The notes: a model not told the origin generated them from the sequence alone. Numbered from the stretch's first letter, positions 11,686-24,469 are shown. The stretch is DNA of 64,000 bases from Bryopsis sp. KO-2023 (GCA_030272585.1 BSYQ01000003.1:6138001-6202000); one strand, 5' to 3'. A program made the numbers and translations.

Positions 11686-14622
11686 ATGAGCATGCCCAAC
11701 AAGCCCAAAACCAAGCGGCGCAAGTCGGTCAAGCCGTCTTGGAATCGCAAAGTGGTCGTCCCCCCAAGCTACGATAGCACCAAGCACGACCCAGCGAGGT
11801 ATGGAACCGTGCACGAGCCCGCATTCAATGGCCACCCTGCGCGACACTTTCAACCCAACGTGGGAAGCTACCAGAGAGTTGCCTGCTCATGTTTGGAGAG
11901 GAAGGAGTCTCTGATTTTCGGGGCGCGATCTTCTGCGGCTCGGTATTTGGTGGAGGAGTATACGCTGGCGATGGCTTGTAGGGATGTTCAGAAGGTGGTG
12001 TTTGTCTGTGCGGATCCACGGTTGAGCAGCAGGAAATACAAGTTGCTTAAGTCGTCGTGTCCTGCTGGGTCGTCGGTTGGTTTGCTTACGGAGGAGACCT
12101 CGGTCGATCTGGGGAACGCGACGTCAATAGTAACCACCGTGCACACGCTCAGGAGGCTGTCTTACAAAAAGGCCGCTGTGTTGCGGGATGTGGCTTGGTT
12201 GGTGTTCGACGAGGTGCTATGCTTGGGCTGGGAGGAGTCGTCGAGCTGGTCGATTCTGGAGGAAAGCCTGTTGGTTCTGGATAAGAGCGTCAGGTGCCTA
12301 TTTCTGACGTACCCTTTGCCGAACATGTTTGAATTCGCGGAATGGCTGGTTTCGCTTCTGGACCAACCTTGCCATATGATCGAAACTGATCATAGGCCTG
12401 CTCCCTTGAAGCATTTTGGCTATCCTATGGGTGGGGATGGTTTGTTTTTGTTGAAGGATGAAGTGGGTGGTTTCAAAGAGGATAGATTCGGGCAAATGGT
12501 GACTCAAGTGAAAGCCAATGCCAGAGCTGAAGAGCTGATCGGGTTTGGTGGGGTTGGGAGGAATGACGTGGAATCGACCGCTTTCGTCGACAAAGATGGC
12601 AAGGATCTCCACTCTCATGTGGCGGAAATCCTTTTCGTGTTTGAAAGCAATAAATTCCTGCCTTGTGCGGTTTGTTTCGCCAGCTCCAAGTTGTGTGAGC
12701 AGAGTGCTATGATTCTGGCGGAGAAATATGACTTCAACAGCCAGCCTCATGAAAAATTGCAGGTGGGGAACCTGTTCAATCGAGCCATCCAGTGTTTGGA
12801 TGAGGGTGACAGAAATCTGGCGGCTTTGCACAACATCCTCCCGTTTCTGAGAAAGGGCATCGGAACATATCACTCTGGCATGCTGCCAGTGATCAAGGAA
12901 ATCATGGAGTTAATGATCGAAGAGAATTTCATCAAGGTGCTGTGTGCGACGGAGGATTATTCCGTGGTGCCGAGGCTGCCCATGAGGTCCGTGGTTTTGA
13001 CATCGATTTTCAAGTTTGATGGAAAATCGCGGCGGCTGCTCAGTTCCAGCGAATACATTAGAATGAGTTCCTTGGCGGGTAGGACTCAGGATTCCAGGGG
13101 GTTTGTCATTTGCATGATCAGCGAGCATATCGACTGCTCAGATTGCGAGAATTTGATGATGGGGGGTTTGGAGCCTGTTTCAGGGGCGCTCTCGCCCACC
13201 GACTACACGACGTTGAATTTGCTTCGAAAACCTGGGGTGACGCCCAGCACTTTATCAAACATATTCACGAAATCGCTGGCTGATTTCCAGCATCGGAAGA
13301 GAGCCCTGGAATTGCAGGCACAAGCCAGAAAGCTGATGGTGCAATTGGGGGGCGCAGTGGGCGAGAGGGAAGTCAGAACTCTGTTGGATTACAAGGACCT
13401 GGTGGAAAGAATGGCGGGATTGAAGGAAATGACATGGTCTCGTGCTTTGCAGCCAGAAAACAGTTTGGCGTTCCTCAGGCCTGGGCGGTTGGTTAGAGTG
13501 CCTCGGGGCTGGGGTGTGCTTCTGTCGGTCGTCAGAAGATACGATGTGATGTTTGATTCAGAAAACCCATACTTAGCACACGTTCTGTTCAAGGGTGCGT
13601 ATGAATCCAGCTCGAATGCCATGTGCTGCATCGAAACCAAGTCTGTCCCAGTTGCGAACATAAGTGGCATCAGCAGTTTGCTTTTGACTTTGCCGGAGGA
13701 TTTGGGTCCACTCAAAGCTCAAATGCAGGTCGTTAAAATGCTGAAGAATTTGGAGCTGACCTACCCTGATGGATTCCCTCAGCTAGACATCGTCCAAGAT
13801 ATGGGCTTGGTTGATTCGCAAGTAATATCGGCTTTGACCGAAATGGAGAAGCTCTGCATGGAAATCCATGCGCACCCTGTTCACGAAAAATTGAAGGACC
13901 AAAGCCAGGCTTGCTACATGTTGACCAAGGCAGAAAAACTGATCGAAGCTGAGGGTCTCAAAAAGGAAGCTGCTGATATTCCAGCAACAAAGCTGTCGGA
14001 AAGGGTCGATGTTCACTTGGGAGTGCTGCGAGCGCTGAAATACATCAACGAAGAGGGAGAACTGCTGAAGAAGGGTGTTGCAGCGTGTGAAGTCGAATCG
14101 GTGGATTGCTTACTGTGTGTGGAAGCCCTCACGGCAGGGGTGTTCGATGGATTGGACAAGCATTGCTTAGCCGCTGTTGCATGTGATTTCTTAGGGGTAG
14201 ATCCCAATGCGGAAGTCCTTAGGGGCAGCATTAACAGGGAGGCGCCGATATCGTCCGCTCTGAACAAAGTGAGGCAAGTGGCGGAGAATATCACAGATGT
14301 GAAGAGCGCTCATGGCCAGTTTGTGGACAGGATGAATTACTTGGGACGGTTCGAGAGCAATTTTGTGGATTTGATGTTTGCTTGGTCCAAGGGTGCCAGC
14401 TTCAGGGAAATGTGCAACATGACGAGAGCTTCGGAAGGGGATGTGGTGAACCTCGGCCGGAGGTTGCTCAGATTGCTGCAAGAGCTGGTGTCTTGTGCCA
14501 GGATTCTGGGTTTCGAAAAAATAGCCACAAGTTTGGAGGATTGTATACAAAATTTTGCCCATGGAATGATGGTTGCTTTGCCCCTGTCTCTGAACCCAGA
14601 AACAATGGTTTTGGATCCTTGA
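11686..14622 (+). CDS. MTR4/Ski2-like protein with degenerate helicase motifs (probable pseudo-helicase), intronless
   Basis: MTR4 is the DExH RNA helicase that feeds RNA to the nuclear exosome. This 978-residue ORF starts at ATG 11686 (an in-frame TTG upstream is ignored) and follows MTR4 almost end to end. Matches include FAEWL..QPCH.I.TD.RP.PL.H, GIGTYHSGMLPVIKE, KFDGK..R..SS.EYI.MS, FLRPGRLVRV..GWGV, a C-terminal helical block (VACEVESVDCLL) and the terminal FVDLMFAWSKGASFREMCNMT. The catalytic motifs are ruined: motif I SAGKT reads GARSSAARY (79-87), motif II DEIH reads DEVL (175-178), motif III SAT reads TYP (208-210) and motif VI QMSGRAGRRG reads RMSSLAGRTQ (459-468). So ATP binding and hydrolysis should be lost while the fold is kept. 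No intron interrupts it, unlike its neighbours, which suggests a retrocopy. The long intact frame argues against a dead pseudogene. Confidence 0.88.
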   Translation: MSMPNKPKTKRRKSVKPSWNRKVVVPPSYDSTKHDPARYGTVHEPAFNGHPARHFQPNVGSYQRVACSCLERKESLIFGARSSAARYLVEEYTLAMACRDVQKVVFVCADPRLSSRKYKLLKSSCPAGSSVGLLTEETSVDLGNATSIVTTVHTLRRLSYKKAAVLRDVAWLVFDEVLCLGWEESSSWSILEESLLVLDKSVRCLFLTYPLPNMFEFAEWLVSLLDQPCHMIETDHRPAPLKHFGYPMGGDGLFLLKDEVGGFKEDRFGQMVTQVKANARAEELIGFGGVGRNDVESTAFVDKDGKDLHSHVAEILFVFESNKFLPCAVCFASSKLCEQSAMILAEKYDFNSQPHEKLQVGNLFNRAIQCLDEGDRNLAALHNILPFLRKGIGTYHSGMLPVIKEIMELMIEENFIKVLCATEDYSVVPRLPMRSVVLTSIFKFDGKSRRLLSSSEYIRMSSLAGRTQDSRGFVICMISEHIDCSDCENLMMGGLEPVSGALSPTDYTTLNLLRKPGVTPSTLSNIFTKSLADFQHRKRALELQAQARKLMVQLGGAVGEREVRTLLDYKDLVERMAGLKEMTWSRALQPENSLAFLRPGRLVRVPRGWGVLLSVVRRYDVMFDSENPYLAHVLFKGAYESSSNAMCCIETKSVPVANISGISSLLLTLPEDLGPLKAQMQVVKMLKNLELTYPDGFPQLDIVQDMGLVDSQVISALTEMEKLCMEIHAHPVHEKLKDQSQACYMLTKAEKLIEAEGLKKEAADIPATKLSERVDVHLGVLRALKYINEEGELLKKGVAACEVESVDCLLCVEALTAGVFDGLDKHCLAAVACDFLGVDPNAEVLRGSINREAPISSALNKVRQVAENITDVKSAHGQFVDRMNYLGRFESNFVDLMFAWSKGASFREMCNMTRASEGDVVNLGRRLLRLLQELVSCARILGFEKIATSLEDCIQNFAHGMMVALPLSLNPETMVLDP

Positions 14623-16233
14623 AATCTGGGTGGGAGTTTAGTTTGGTAGCTTACACAAATATAGATGAGAGAAGGGGGGGGAGTGTGTATACGGTTAGAT
14701 CAGGGCAGGAATGAAAAAGAGCTTCTTTCGAGGGGACCTGTGGAATCAAGACAACTACAATGGTACTGAAAAGTTGACCAACAGTGGTCACGAACACAAC
14801 AAAAATGTTTTTGCACTTGCTCTGGGTAGAAGGCATTGGCGTTACACTGTCATGCTTCCCTGCGAGCCCCGAAGCCGGAGCATTGGAAAAGAAAATCATA
14901 TTGTTAAGGTTTACAATCCAAAAGAGACCATAACAACTTAGTTTCTCTTGCTTTTAACCTTCCTCCAGTTGTGCCTTGTTTTTTACTGTGATGAAAAGTA
15001 CACAGACAACCAGCATTCCTCTTACTAACCCACTGGAGAACCGATCAACTGGCCCTATTCGACAATCATAAACAAAAATATTCATGGGGGCCTCGGTTAG
15101 AGCTGCCCAACCAATGGCGACAAGAATCCATGATAAGTTTGTTTTGGTTTTGATCAGTTTCACGTGTCGCCTTTATTTCCAGGTGTGTTCTGGAAAGCAA
15201 GAGAATGAGACTTTCTTTTTCATTCTGAATTTTAAATGCTTGGTTGGCATACTCCAGGTCGGTTAAAAATGGAGTGACAATGAGTGTGCCTGTTGATATG
15301 TTGGTCTTGTGACTGATATTGTCTCCAAGAAAAAGAAAATCGACAGACTCTACATTTGTTGGAAGCACCAGGGGTCGAAACAAAATCAGAGCAGTGACAG
15401 CCTGGGGTGTGTGTGCAAAACAACTGAATCATACCAGTCCCAGTTTTGTAAATGATGGAAAGAATCCTTCTCCTTTGTACAGTTCGTTTTTAACCAAGAG
15501 ATTTTTCCCAAGTCAACAGCAATACATTCATTCTTACACCAAACTCTACTAGAATAACAAAAGAACTGTGATGCCCTTCATTTTTGTCCTTCACAATGGC
15601 TCCCTCCCCCATAAGAAAAGATAAACCAAGGGAGATGAGCTTAACCGTTGAAATCCATGACTGCGACAGCAAGGGAACAGTGTGCAAATTACCAGGGCCC
15701 CAAATCTCCCATGCAAACCTCCAGTGTCTCTTCCCAACACCAGCGTGCCCAACCAATTTGGCTTCCAGCCCAAATGCCAGCACACTGCGTCAAACCAGAA
15801 TGCCCTTAATCTACGTCCACTGTCCAATTTCACCTGTTCTATCACAATCTCAGCAGTGCCTGCCTCTCTCCAGAACGTCACAGCCCAGCAAAGCTGTTGA
15901 TTCTACATGACCGACCCAGGACACCCATTCTCAATCCCGTCCTTCAAAGTTGATTTCCGTGAACTCGCGCGCGTACCAATACAAGGCGATTCCTTTCGTG
16001 TGTAATCATGATTTGATTTGATTCCTTTCAAAGAAAGTTCACATGACGAAACCGCGTGTAACTTCATTTGTGTATTGGACTGTAGTAAGCCCCCTGCAAA
16101 CGCACACGTATCATGTACTAAAAAAGAAAGTCTGAGCATATCACTGTCACCCATCCATACTTTCCACAGACTTCTCTCAATCACCGCGCACAGCACCTCC
16201 GTTTTCGCTCCGACGGAGTGTGCACCTAACAGA
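14623..16233. other. Region without a gene I can assign
   Basis: Both strands have only short open stretches. On the minus strand between about 15880 and 14954 several hydrophobic segments occur in shifting frames (for example LVRGMLVVCVLFITVKN near 15000). This could be a decayed or intron-rich membrane-protein gene, but I could not join them in phase. The stretch also holds the upstream region of the transporter gene at 16234. Confidence 0.3.
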
Positions 16234-19103
16234 ATGGGCTGGCTTTCAAAACTGTATCACCATCCTACGACACCTGCCATCCATGTTTTGTTCGTTGTAT
16301 TTTCCTTGCTTTATTCTGGGATGAACGGTGAGCACGAACTCAGCAACTATTTTCTGCTGCACAAAATCGAGAATTGAAGGCCCACAGAATCCCTTGCTGC
16401 AGTTCCTGTGGCGTTTTTGATAAGAGAGTGTCTATGAAGATTGGGCATTCAAACGATTGCAGTAGACTGACACTGCGTGGTAATGAGAGCGTGGTTCATG
16501 CTCGTTCAAGAATCGATTGGGACTCCGTTCGAAACTTTGAACCTATTCCAGTAGAGATCTTGTTGGACGCATAGTTAATAAGTGGAGGTGATGGATTGTT
16601 CAATTGAATGGGATGATATCTCCATGACTGACGTTGTGAAAGTCTTTTTCAGTGTTGGCAAAGCCTGCATTGGAGCATGTGCCTCCTTATGTGTTTGCCG
16701 TATTTCGAGTACTCATTGGGCTGCCGTTCATGTACCTCATCTCTCTCAAGGTACAGAGCGAGGATGATGGAAATTTTTGCTTGATTGATGATTGATTGGC
16801 CCACAGAAATGGTTTTTTGAGTTATTGAACCATAAACTTGTTGGATCAGAGGTGTGCGATAAATGATGTGTGTGCGTGAGAAGTGGTTGGCGTGCTGCCT
16901 CAATCTTGAGATCAAATGGAATTCGGCTGGCAAATAGGCAAAACATTAGCAAGGCTGATAGACAAACGAAAAAAGCCTCTTTTCTGGATGATGCGCTGCT
17001 AGCACAACATCCACCATTCGGTGTTGCAAGCTGAAAAAAAATGTGGGGGTCTTAGAATGGGTATTGGTTGGCAGGAGAAAAGAGTGGACCTGACTTGGGG
17101 GGATAGTAGGCGACTGGTCATGATTGGAATCGCTGGAGTTGGAATTCCGCAATCAGTGATTTTTGCAGCGAACAAGCTGGTGGGTGCCGGGATTGTGGGC
17201 ATGATGATTCCCCTTGCCACGATTTTTACGGTGGTGATGTCAGGGATCCTCGGCATGGAACGTATTACCCCACTGAAGGTATGACGATGCTCCAATGCAT
17301 GCTGTTTGTCTTAAAATGTGGCCAGCAACTCCGGCTCCTCCACCTCCAAGCACTCCAGCTCCTCCACGATCAGCCACTTCGACGCCTCCCCATGGTCACC
17401 ATTGTCGAGGCCAAGTTTTGCTTGCACCCACCTGGAGTTCAAAGCAATTTCCAATGTGATGTTCATTTGGAGGAGAGGATTGGGCGGTGGCTGGTATGTT
17501 GTATATATATAGATATAGATAGATTTGTGTCCTCTGTGATTTTTAATGTTGTTCTAGGGCATCGGAGTATTACTGGCTGTTGCTGGCTCTGTCGCCATTG
17601 CTTGGGTCACGGAGAAGGATTTCCATGCTGATACGTTCTGGGGGGTGGCTTTGATGTTTCTTCAAGCAGGCGGCTGGTCTGTATATCTGGTACGTATACA
17701 CCCAGAATATCCATCCCTGCATTATGTCATAATTTTATTTTCCAGGGAGATCTGTGACCTGGGCCAGCGACACCGTAGTTTTGTTTATAGAACCTGGAGC
17801 TGGATGGATTACAGGATGCAGCCATAGGGTCTACTCAGTTCTATTTTTTGTCACCATGTAGATATTGATGAGCAGATTTTTGAAGTCGAAACCAATCCCC
17901 ATGTATGCTTACTTTCGAGCATCAGTCTGGGGCATGATTTTCATGTTGCCTCTTGGTGCCCTGCAAATTTCTGATGTGAAATGGAGCGAAGTACCTTACT
18001 GGGCTTGGCTGGTGGATGTATATTGTGGAGTTTGCGTTTCTTCTGGGGCCCATGTGTTGATGTCTTGGCTGGTGCGTTGATGTGAAAAAAATGAAGTTTT
18101 CCATGGAGATTTTTTTTTTCAGCCAGGGACTTTCAGTCTTTTTTCATTCAAATGGATGGCATGAAGGATGGAAGCCTGAAAGAAAAAAAAAGAGGCAAAG
18201 TTGGGGGCAACGGTGGTTTGAATTTAGCTTTTTTGCATTCCTTTTGATTCCTTTTGGGCCCATCGCCCCCCCCCCCCCCCCCTCTGCTAGCAAATCTTCC
18301 ATCATATAGATATATAGATAGATCATCAAATATAAATCAATCCTCAAATATTCTAGAATTAAAAAAAATAATAATAGTAAATCTTACTTATGTCTGGGGG
18401 AAATTGATGAACTCATTTTGCTTCATTTTGTCCTGACAGATCAAGCATTGTTCAGCCTTGTTGCCAGCAATGTATACTTCCGTTCAGCCATTGACCACAG
18501 TGATTTTGGCTTCGATATTTCTGGGTGAAAGATTCAGCGTCTGGCTTATTGTTTGCATGTTCAGCATTCTTGCAGGGTTGATATTAGTCATCATTGGCAA
18601 AGCTAACGAACAGAAACAGGTAACGCCCAAGTCGGTTGAAAGCTTGTCGCAATTTGATAAGTATGATTTTAAAATCCTGTCGTCAAAACTTCACATACGG
18701 AAAGATATCCGGAAAAATGAGAGCGCATGGGAAGTGATTCCAGTTGGTGGCAGAGTGCTCTCCCCCCCCCAAAAAAAAAACATAAAATAAAATAAATGAA
18801 GTCAGAAATGCAAATGGAGTGGTTTTTGTTATCACAGAAATCTAGGATTTGTGAATTTAGTGCAGAACATCTGAAAAAGAACACATCAAATTGTCTTTTA
18901 CTTCGATCACCCCAGCAAATCGCCAGAACTGGCCAAGTTGTTCATTGCCTTCATCCTGGCACTTTCTGTTTTTTTAGGCACGCATTGCCGCCGAAGCTGC
19001 AAAGGAGGATGGCAGTGCAAAAGAGCCGTTAATACCTGCCCACACACCCACATCAAATGCTGATGAAGGCATTGACCAGAGAAAGTCAGACGATGCTGTC
19101 TAG
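16234..19103 (+). CDS. EamA/DMT-family transporter (WAT1-like drug/metabolite transporter), 7 exons
   Basis: The DMT superfamily comprises ten-helix carriers of small metabolites; substrate cannot be read from sequence. Seven exons join perfectly in phase to 347 residues: 16234-16327, 16653-16750, 17075-17278, 17558-17689, 17862-18071, 18440-18619 and 18978-19103. The product starts with a first helix (HVLFVVFSLLYSGMN), then VLAKPALEHVPPYVFAVFR, the conserved EamA entry. The second repeat ends with YTSVQPLTTVILASIFLGER, the classic second EamA signature, followed by the last helix and a charged tail. Length fits the family (about 350-400). Intron 6 carries a C9A10 tract at 18762-18780. Membrane (plasma membrane or vacuole) is inferred from relatives. 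Confidence 0.9.
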
Positions 19104-22100
19104 AATAAGAGGTCGTCGTTGTTATTATTTATTGAGCACATCAAACCAATTTTTTTGACGGTTGCAGGTTGTGGAAACGGGGTGATGGTGAGAAAAAGGG
19201 AGAAGTGGTGAATGGGAAGTGTGATCCTCATCATCAGAACTGTTTTGATAAGATGAGTCACGGGGTAGAGGATTGGGATAGGAAACAATACACAGAAGAA
19301 GAGCATACTTGTCAGCAATTTCTGCTTGTAACACCAAGTTTCCTCTGTGTGGTGGTGGGAGGGGGGAGTTCGGATTGGGTGAATACCAAGGACCCTGCTC
19401 ACCTCCTCCGGTTTTCTTTTTGTGGCAGTCGTGATTTGTGACCGAGTTGTCCAGCCAAATCCAAGGAACAAAGTATCAAGAAATCGATCAGGTTCATTTT
19501 AAAGCTTTGATGATTGTAATAAATCGGTGCTGCACAGGTGCATGCTGGTGGGAATCAGCATTCCCAACCCCCCACAGATGCATCCTGGGGTTTCAGGATG
19601 CAATCATTGTCACACAAACAGTTGTTTTTCTTGAGGGCAGAATCATCCGCATTTTTCCGTGAGGGAAGATCATTTGGACATCTATTTGCTCTGCTCAAAC
19701 TGAAAGTGCATTCAATCATCCTGCACAAGACCAGGAGACATTGTCAAAAAGTTTTCTGGCAGCATATGAGCAGGGAAAGGATATTCTTGCACTGGATAAA
19801 ACAATTATGCAGGGAATGGAGGGTTTTTTCCTTTTTTTGCTGAATAGAGGATTGACTGTGGGGGAACAGAGCCAGGAAGTTGTCTGTCTTTCAAAATTCA
19901 AAGGGAAGCAAAAACTGAACCTATCAAGTCTTTTAGGGTTGGCTTGACGATGGAGCTGGATCTACTTTGTTTTGTCCACCTTTATATAGAGAAGACTAGT
20001 TGCAGGATTAAACCACTAGACTCATCAGATTTACCTTCCGATTCAATTTTTTTCTGTACTGAACCCAAATTCTGGGGAGCTTTCAAAATATGTGCAGACT
20101 ACATATATTTCCCCCTCCCACCACCTTCCAATGACAATTGCATAACTTCGTTTCTTTTTTTCTTTTTTTTCTTTTTCATGCTAAAAGAACTAAACCTCGA
20201 TAAAAAGACACCCCGCTTGGTTGTGTAGAAGATCCTCGTTAAGGACCTGATTTTTGAAAGCAGCTGCAAAAATAATCAACTTGCACTTCCCCAAATCCTC
20301 CCCCCAAATCTTGGTAAGTTCAGGCATATCAGTCATATATTCATCCATCCCCCCCCCCCTATCTACACCACTAATTCTCAGCCTGCGTTTCAGCACTGTT
20401 CAGACAGATGATGCTGTTTCCCCCCCCCCCTCCTTATGCTTTGCCCTTCCATATTCGATCAACAGCAAGAGCGACTCGGTTCTCTTTTTCTTTGTGCATT
20501 AACTCAAGCAGATTATATCTATTTGCTTTTTTTTGGGGGGGAAAGGGAGGACGGATAGAGCATTCATCCACAGTGTTTTCCCAACCATAAGGCTTTCTTC
20601 CTAAATTCTTTTTTTTTCCATTATGCTTCCCGATTCAAGCCAGCAGAAATACAAAGGATGTGTAAAAAAGCTTACCAGACACAGAATTAGGGTAGTGTTC
20701 CTCCTCTCAATTTTTTTTTTCAGTTTTTTTTCCCGTCCTCGGTCTCTTTTTTTTCTGTAGTAAAAGAGACAGGTAGATAGACAGTTTTCTTTTTTCCCCC
20801 CTTTTTTTTGTTCCTTCGATCAAACGTTGAATGCACAGGTCACAAATCGAAAATCTACTCAATTTAATATATGTCCCAGTCACATAAATCATGCAAGTTT
20901 TCCTTTTTGTGTGAATTTTTTCTTTTCTTTTCTTGATCTTTTTTTCTTTTTTTTTGTTGCTTCCCTCCCTTGCACACAAAAAAAAAAATCTACGAAGATG
21001 GAATAGCTCCCATCAATTTCTTTTTCTTTCTTTCCATTTCTTATGAAACTGTTCTCCCCAAAAAAATTCCACAACTTATCCTCGACCCTTTTTTCCGCCT
21101 TTAAAAAGGGGAATCGGAAATGGAATAGGGGAGGGAGGGAAGCCCGGGGGGGGGGGGGGGGGGGTCAAGGGAGAGGATTTTGAAAAAGTTCTGTTTTTCT
21201 CGCAAACTTGAATCGACCTCCTCCCTTTTCTTGTCACTCCTATTCCCGAATCATACATATTAGAGAAACCAGGAAAAAAAAATGCCACCTTTTAATTCAG
21301 CATACAAATGAAATGTCTTGTGCAAGTCCATGTTCCTTCCGAAATGCGTTTTTTTTTAGGTTTTTTTTTTTTTTTCAAGCTCTTTTCTTTTTTTCAAAGT
21401 TTTCTTTTTACTCTTTTTTTTTTTTATATAGTTTTTTAGTATTTTTTGCGACGCACCCCCCACCCCCCCCCCGGCTTTCCAACAGCCGGTTCTAGTATTG
21501 TCATCTTCTTTCCCCCCTCCGTTCTTCAATAAGAACTTTCCCTTTTTTTCCATCTGTAGACAGGTTTGAATTTCTGCCATTTTCTGCCATCCCAATTTTT
21601 GAAAGCCACCGTTTTCCTTCATTAAATGACACTCCCACACGACCCCTCACCCTGCACTCTATCCTCTATTTCTTGTCTGTTTTTTTCCCTCGAAAAAGGC
21701 ACACCCAACACATTAACACTCTTTTTTCCTCCCGTTTTTCATTTTGTTCCCATCAAATTAAAAATGCATCCGTGTACGTGTGTGTATTTTCAAAAAAAGG
21801 ACATAAATTCTTTTTGAAAATTTGACCCTTTGACTACAGGGCTCTTCACTCTCTGTCTCTCTCACAAACCACAAACAAAAAAAAAGAGCAAACATATCCC
21901 TTTTTTTTTTTTTTTAATTTCTTCCCCCTCCCATATGCATTAAAAAAAAAGCTGATTTTATATTTCCATCTCCTCTAACCATGATGTATATATATATATG
22001 TAATTTTTTTGTAGATATATATATTATATTTTTTCCCCCTTTCCCCATCTTTCCTTTTTTTTTGTCATAACCCATTGAAGTTAAGAAAAAAAAAACAGGA

Positions 22101-24469
22101 AACGCAACAAATTATAAACAAAAAGAAAAGACTAACACAAGTATCACTTTTTTTTTTCCTCCTTTTTTTTAAATTTCTTTTCTTTTTTTTCCCATTTTCT
22201 ATTTTGGCAAGAAATCTTGAAACTTTCTTTGTTTTGTTTTTGATTTGAGAAAAAAATACATATATATATATTTTTATATATATTTATATAGTACGGAACA
22301 TGCCGATATAATTCTAAAAACAACCCGATATATATTTTCAGTCCATATTTTTTTTCTTCCCCCTTTTCACCATGTAAAGGAGACATAATGGCATTTCGGG
22401 AAGGCTACGAATATACACATTTTTTTTTTTTGGTACAAAAAGAAAAGTCTATCTGGAACACACACATGTATGTATATGAAAATATATATATTCTCTCTTC
22501 TTTTTTTGGGGGGGAGGGGGGGGGGGGAGTCTTAGAAGACGCACAAAAAAACATAAAGAGAGAGATATCGTGTCTGAATAACCTTTGATTCAAATCTGGG
22601 GAAAAAATATGGAATATCATCTTAACTTGACTCTGCATTACGAATAATTCCTTATACTCTCTCTCTCCCTCTCCTTTTTTCCTTTTTTCCTTTTTTTTCC
22701 TTTTTCCTCAAATCTTCAATCTTCTTTCCCTGTCACTAAAAGCATCCCCCTTTTCGGGCAAGATCGTTTTCAAACTTGTCTGTTTGCTTTCACTCTGTTT
22801 CAATTGTCATCCACAAACCCATTCTTTCTCTTGAAATCCATTAAAACCAGCGAATATATTTATATGTATATATATATATGCATCCGAAAAAAAAAGAAAA
22901 GAAAGACAATTTTTTTTTCTTGCTTATCTCAGTGTGTTCTTTTTTTGATTTTTTGATTTTCCCCTTGGGAATTCCACCCCTACTCGGAACGCCCCTCCCC
23001 CCCCTCTCTGCTTATCAATGGCAAACAGCCATTTTTTTTTCCTGTTTTTTCCTTTTCACCCTTCTCCTCTCCCCACAAACCTACAAATATCCATATATAC
23101 ACATATATTTTGTTTCCTTTGATATATATATATTGTTTTCTTTTCCCACAAACTGAAAACCCCTTTCGGCCCAAATATATACAGTGTAACCCACAATGAG
23201 GGTCTCCCCTGAGCTCCCCCATTCCTTGTCTATTATATTCAGAAAATAAAAAGGGAAAGAAAACAAACACCTCAAAAAACAGAGAGAAATTTGTTCACTT
23301 CTTTCTTCCCCCGCTCCTTTTTGTTTTCTTTTTTTTTTGAAAAACTTCAACTACACAACCATCATCAATTTTAAGAAAAAAAAAAAGAGAGAATATTTCC
23401 CTCACTGTTTCCCCCCCTCTCTTCGTTGAAATCTGTTCTCTCTAGTATTGTCCCCACAGACAAAAAAAAAGAAACCTCCAGACAAAGGATGATGTGAAAT
23501 TCCTGATTACATGGAACTGCTCAGCCAAGGCCCCTCAAAAAAAGTCAAGGGAAGAGGAAATATCCCCCTTCCGCAACAATGTTGTATTCTTAGGTGGAAT
23601 TCTTTGAAAAAAAACAAAAACAGAGGAGCCTTTGACGATCTATGTGCATTTCCATGTCAGGAATTATTTTACGGTGGAAAATTCTCCCCCCTTTTTTTTG
23701 AAAAGAAGAAAAAAAAGCCCCATTTCTCTCCCCGGCCGATTTTTTTTTTCCCTTGGCGATATGTAGATGTAATAAATCTCAAGAAAGGAGAACCACAAAA
23801 AAAAAAAAAAAAAAGCGGAACAAAAAAAAAGAGATCTCAATATTCTTTTTTTTGAAGGCAAAAAGAAAAGAAGAAAATAAAACTGGCCACTAATATAAGC
23901 ACAAACAAATAGTAGTAAACACGATGGAAAGGGACTCTGAATCCAACCCCGATCTAACCCCCCGTTTCTCATGTATAGATATATAGAAATATATTTTTTT
24001 TTTGGAAACACATTTAGCATATCTACGAACCTTTTCCCCCTAACCCTCAAAAATCATGCTGAACAGACCAGTCAGCCCCCATTTTTTTTTTCTCTCTCTC
24101 TCTTCCTCTCTCTTCTCTTTTCTTTTTTCAGTTTATATTGATTATGCTGTGTTAGATTAGATATATACAAGGATGTCATATATATATATTTCGAGATAGA
24201 TAGCAGGCTTGCATTAAGAAACATAGCAAATAAAACCCCCATCATCCCCTCAGAATCTTTCCCTGCCCCCACACAAAGTCATTCAAAAGAGAGGTTTGAT
24301 CGAGCTCACACCCATTTAACCCTCGAGTGGAAATCAAACCAATTCACCCAAAACCCCTTAAGAAATATGCCCTCTTTCTTTATAAGAATCTTTTTTCTGG
24401 TGCTGTAACCCCCCAGATTTCTCACAGCCCCCAATGTCACGACATCCCCATTCATTTTTCATCCTGATA
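19104..24469. other. 5.4-kb pyrimidine-rich gene desert
   Basis: No coding exon, RNA gene or transposon terminus recognised. From about 20130 the plus strand is strongly T/C-rich with dozens of T8-T16 runs, C-runs, (TA)n tracts (for example 21989-22000 and 22259-22290) and a G19 run at 21146-21164. The skew means the minus strand is purine-rich. As the minus-strand RRM gene stops at 24470, part of this may be its 3' UTR or terminator region, but this is inference. Confidence 0.55.
21146..21164 (+). repeat. G19 homopolymer
   Basis: An uninterrupted run of about 19 G preceded by AGCCC in the pyrimidine-rich desert; G-quadruplex-prone and a likely length-polymorphic site. Confidence 0.8.

Noticed and set aside
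12298-14562. Several minus-strand ORFs of 60-190 codons
   Set aside because: They lie antisense to the long MTR4-like ORF and show no domain; shadows of codon bias.
14954-15881. Hydrophobic minus-strand segments, possible membrane protein
   Set aside because: Frames could not be joined by plausible introns and no family was recognised; left as unassigned.
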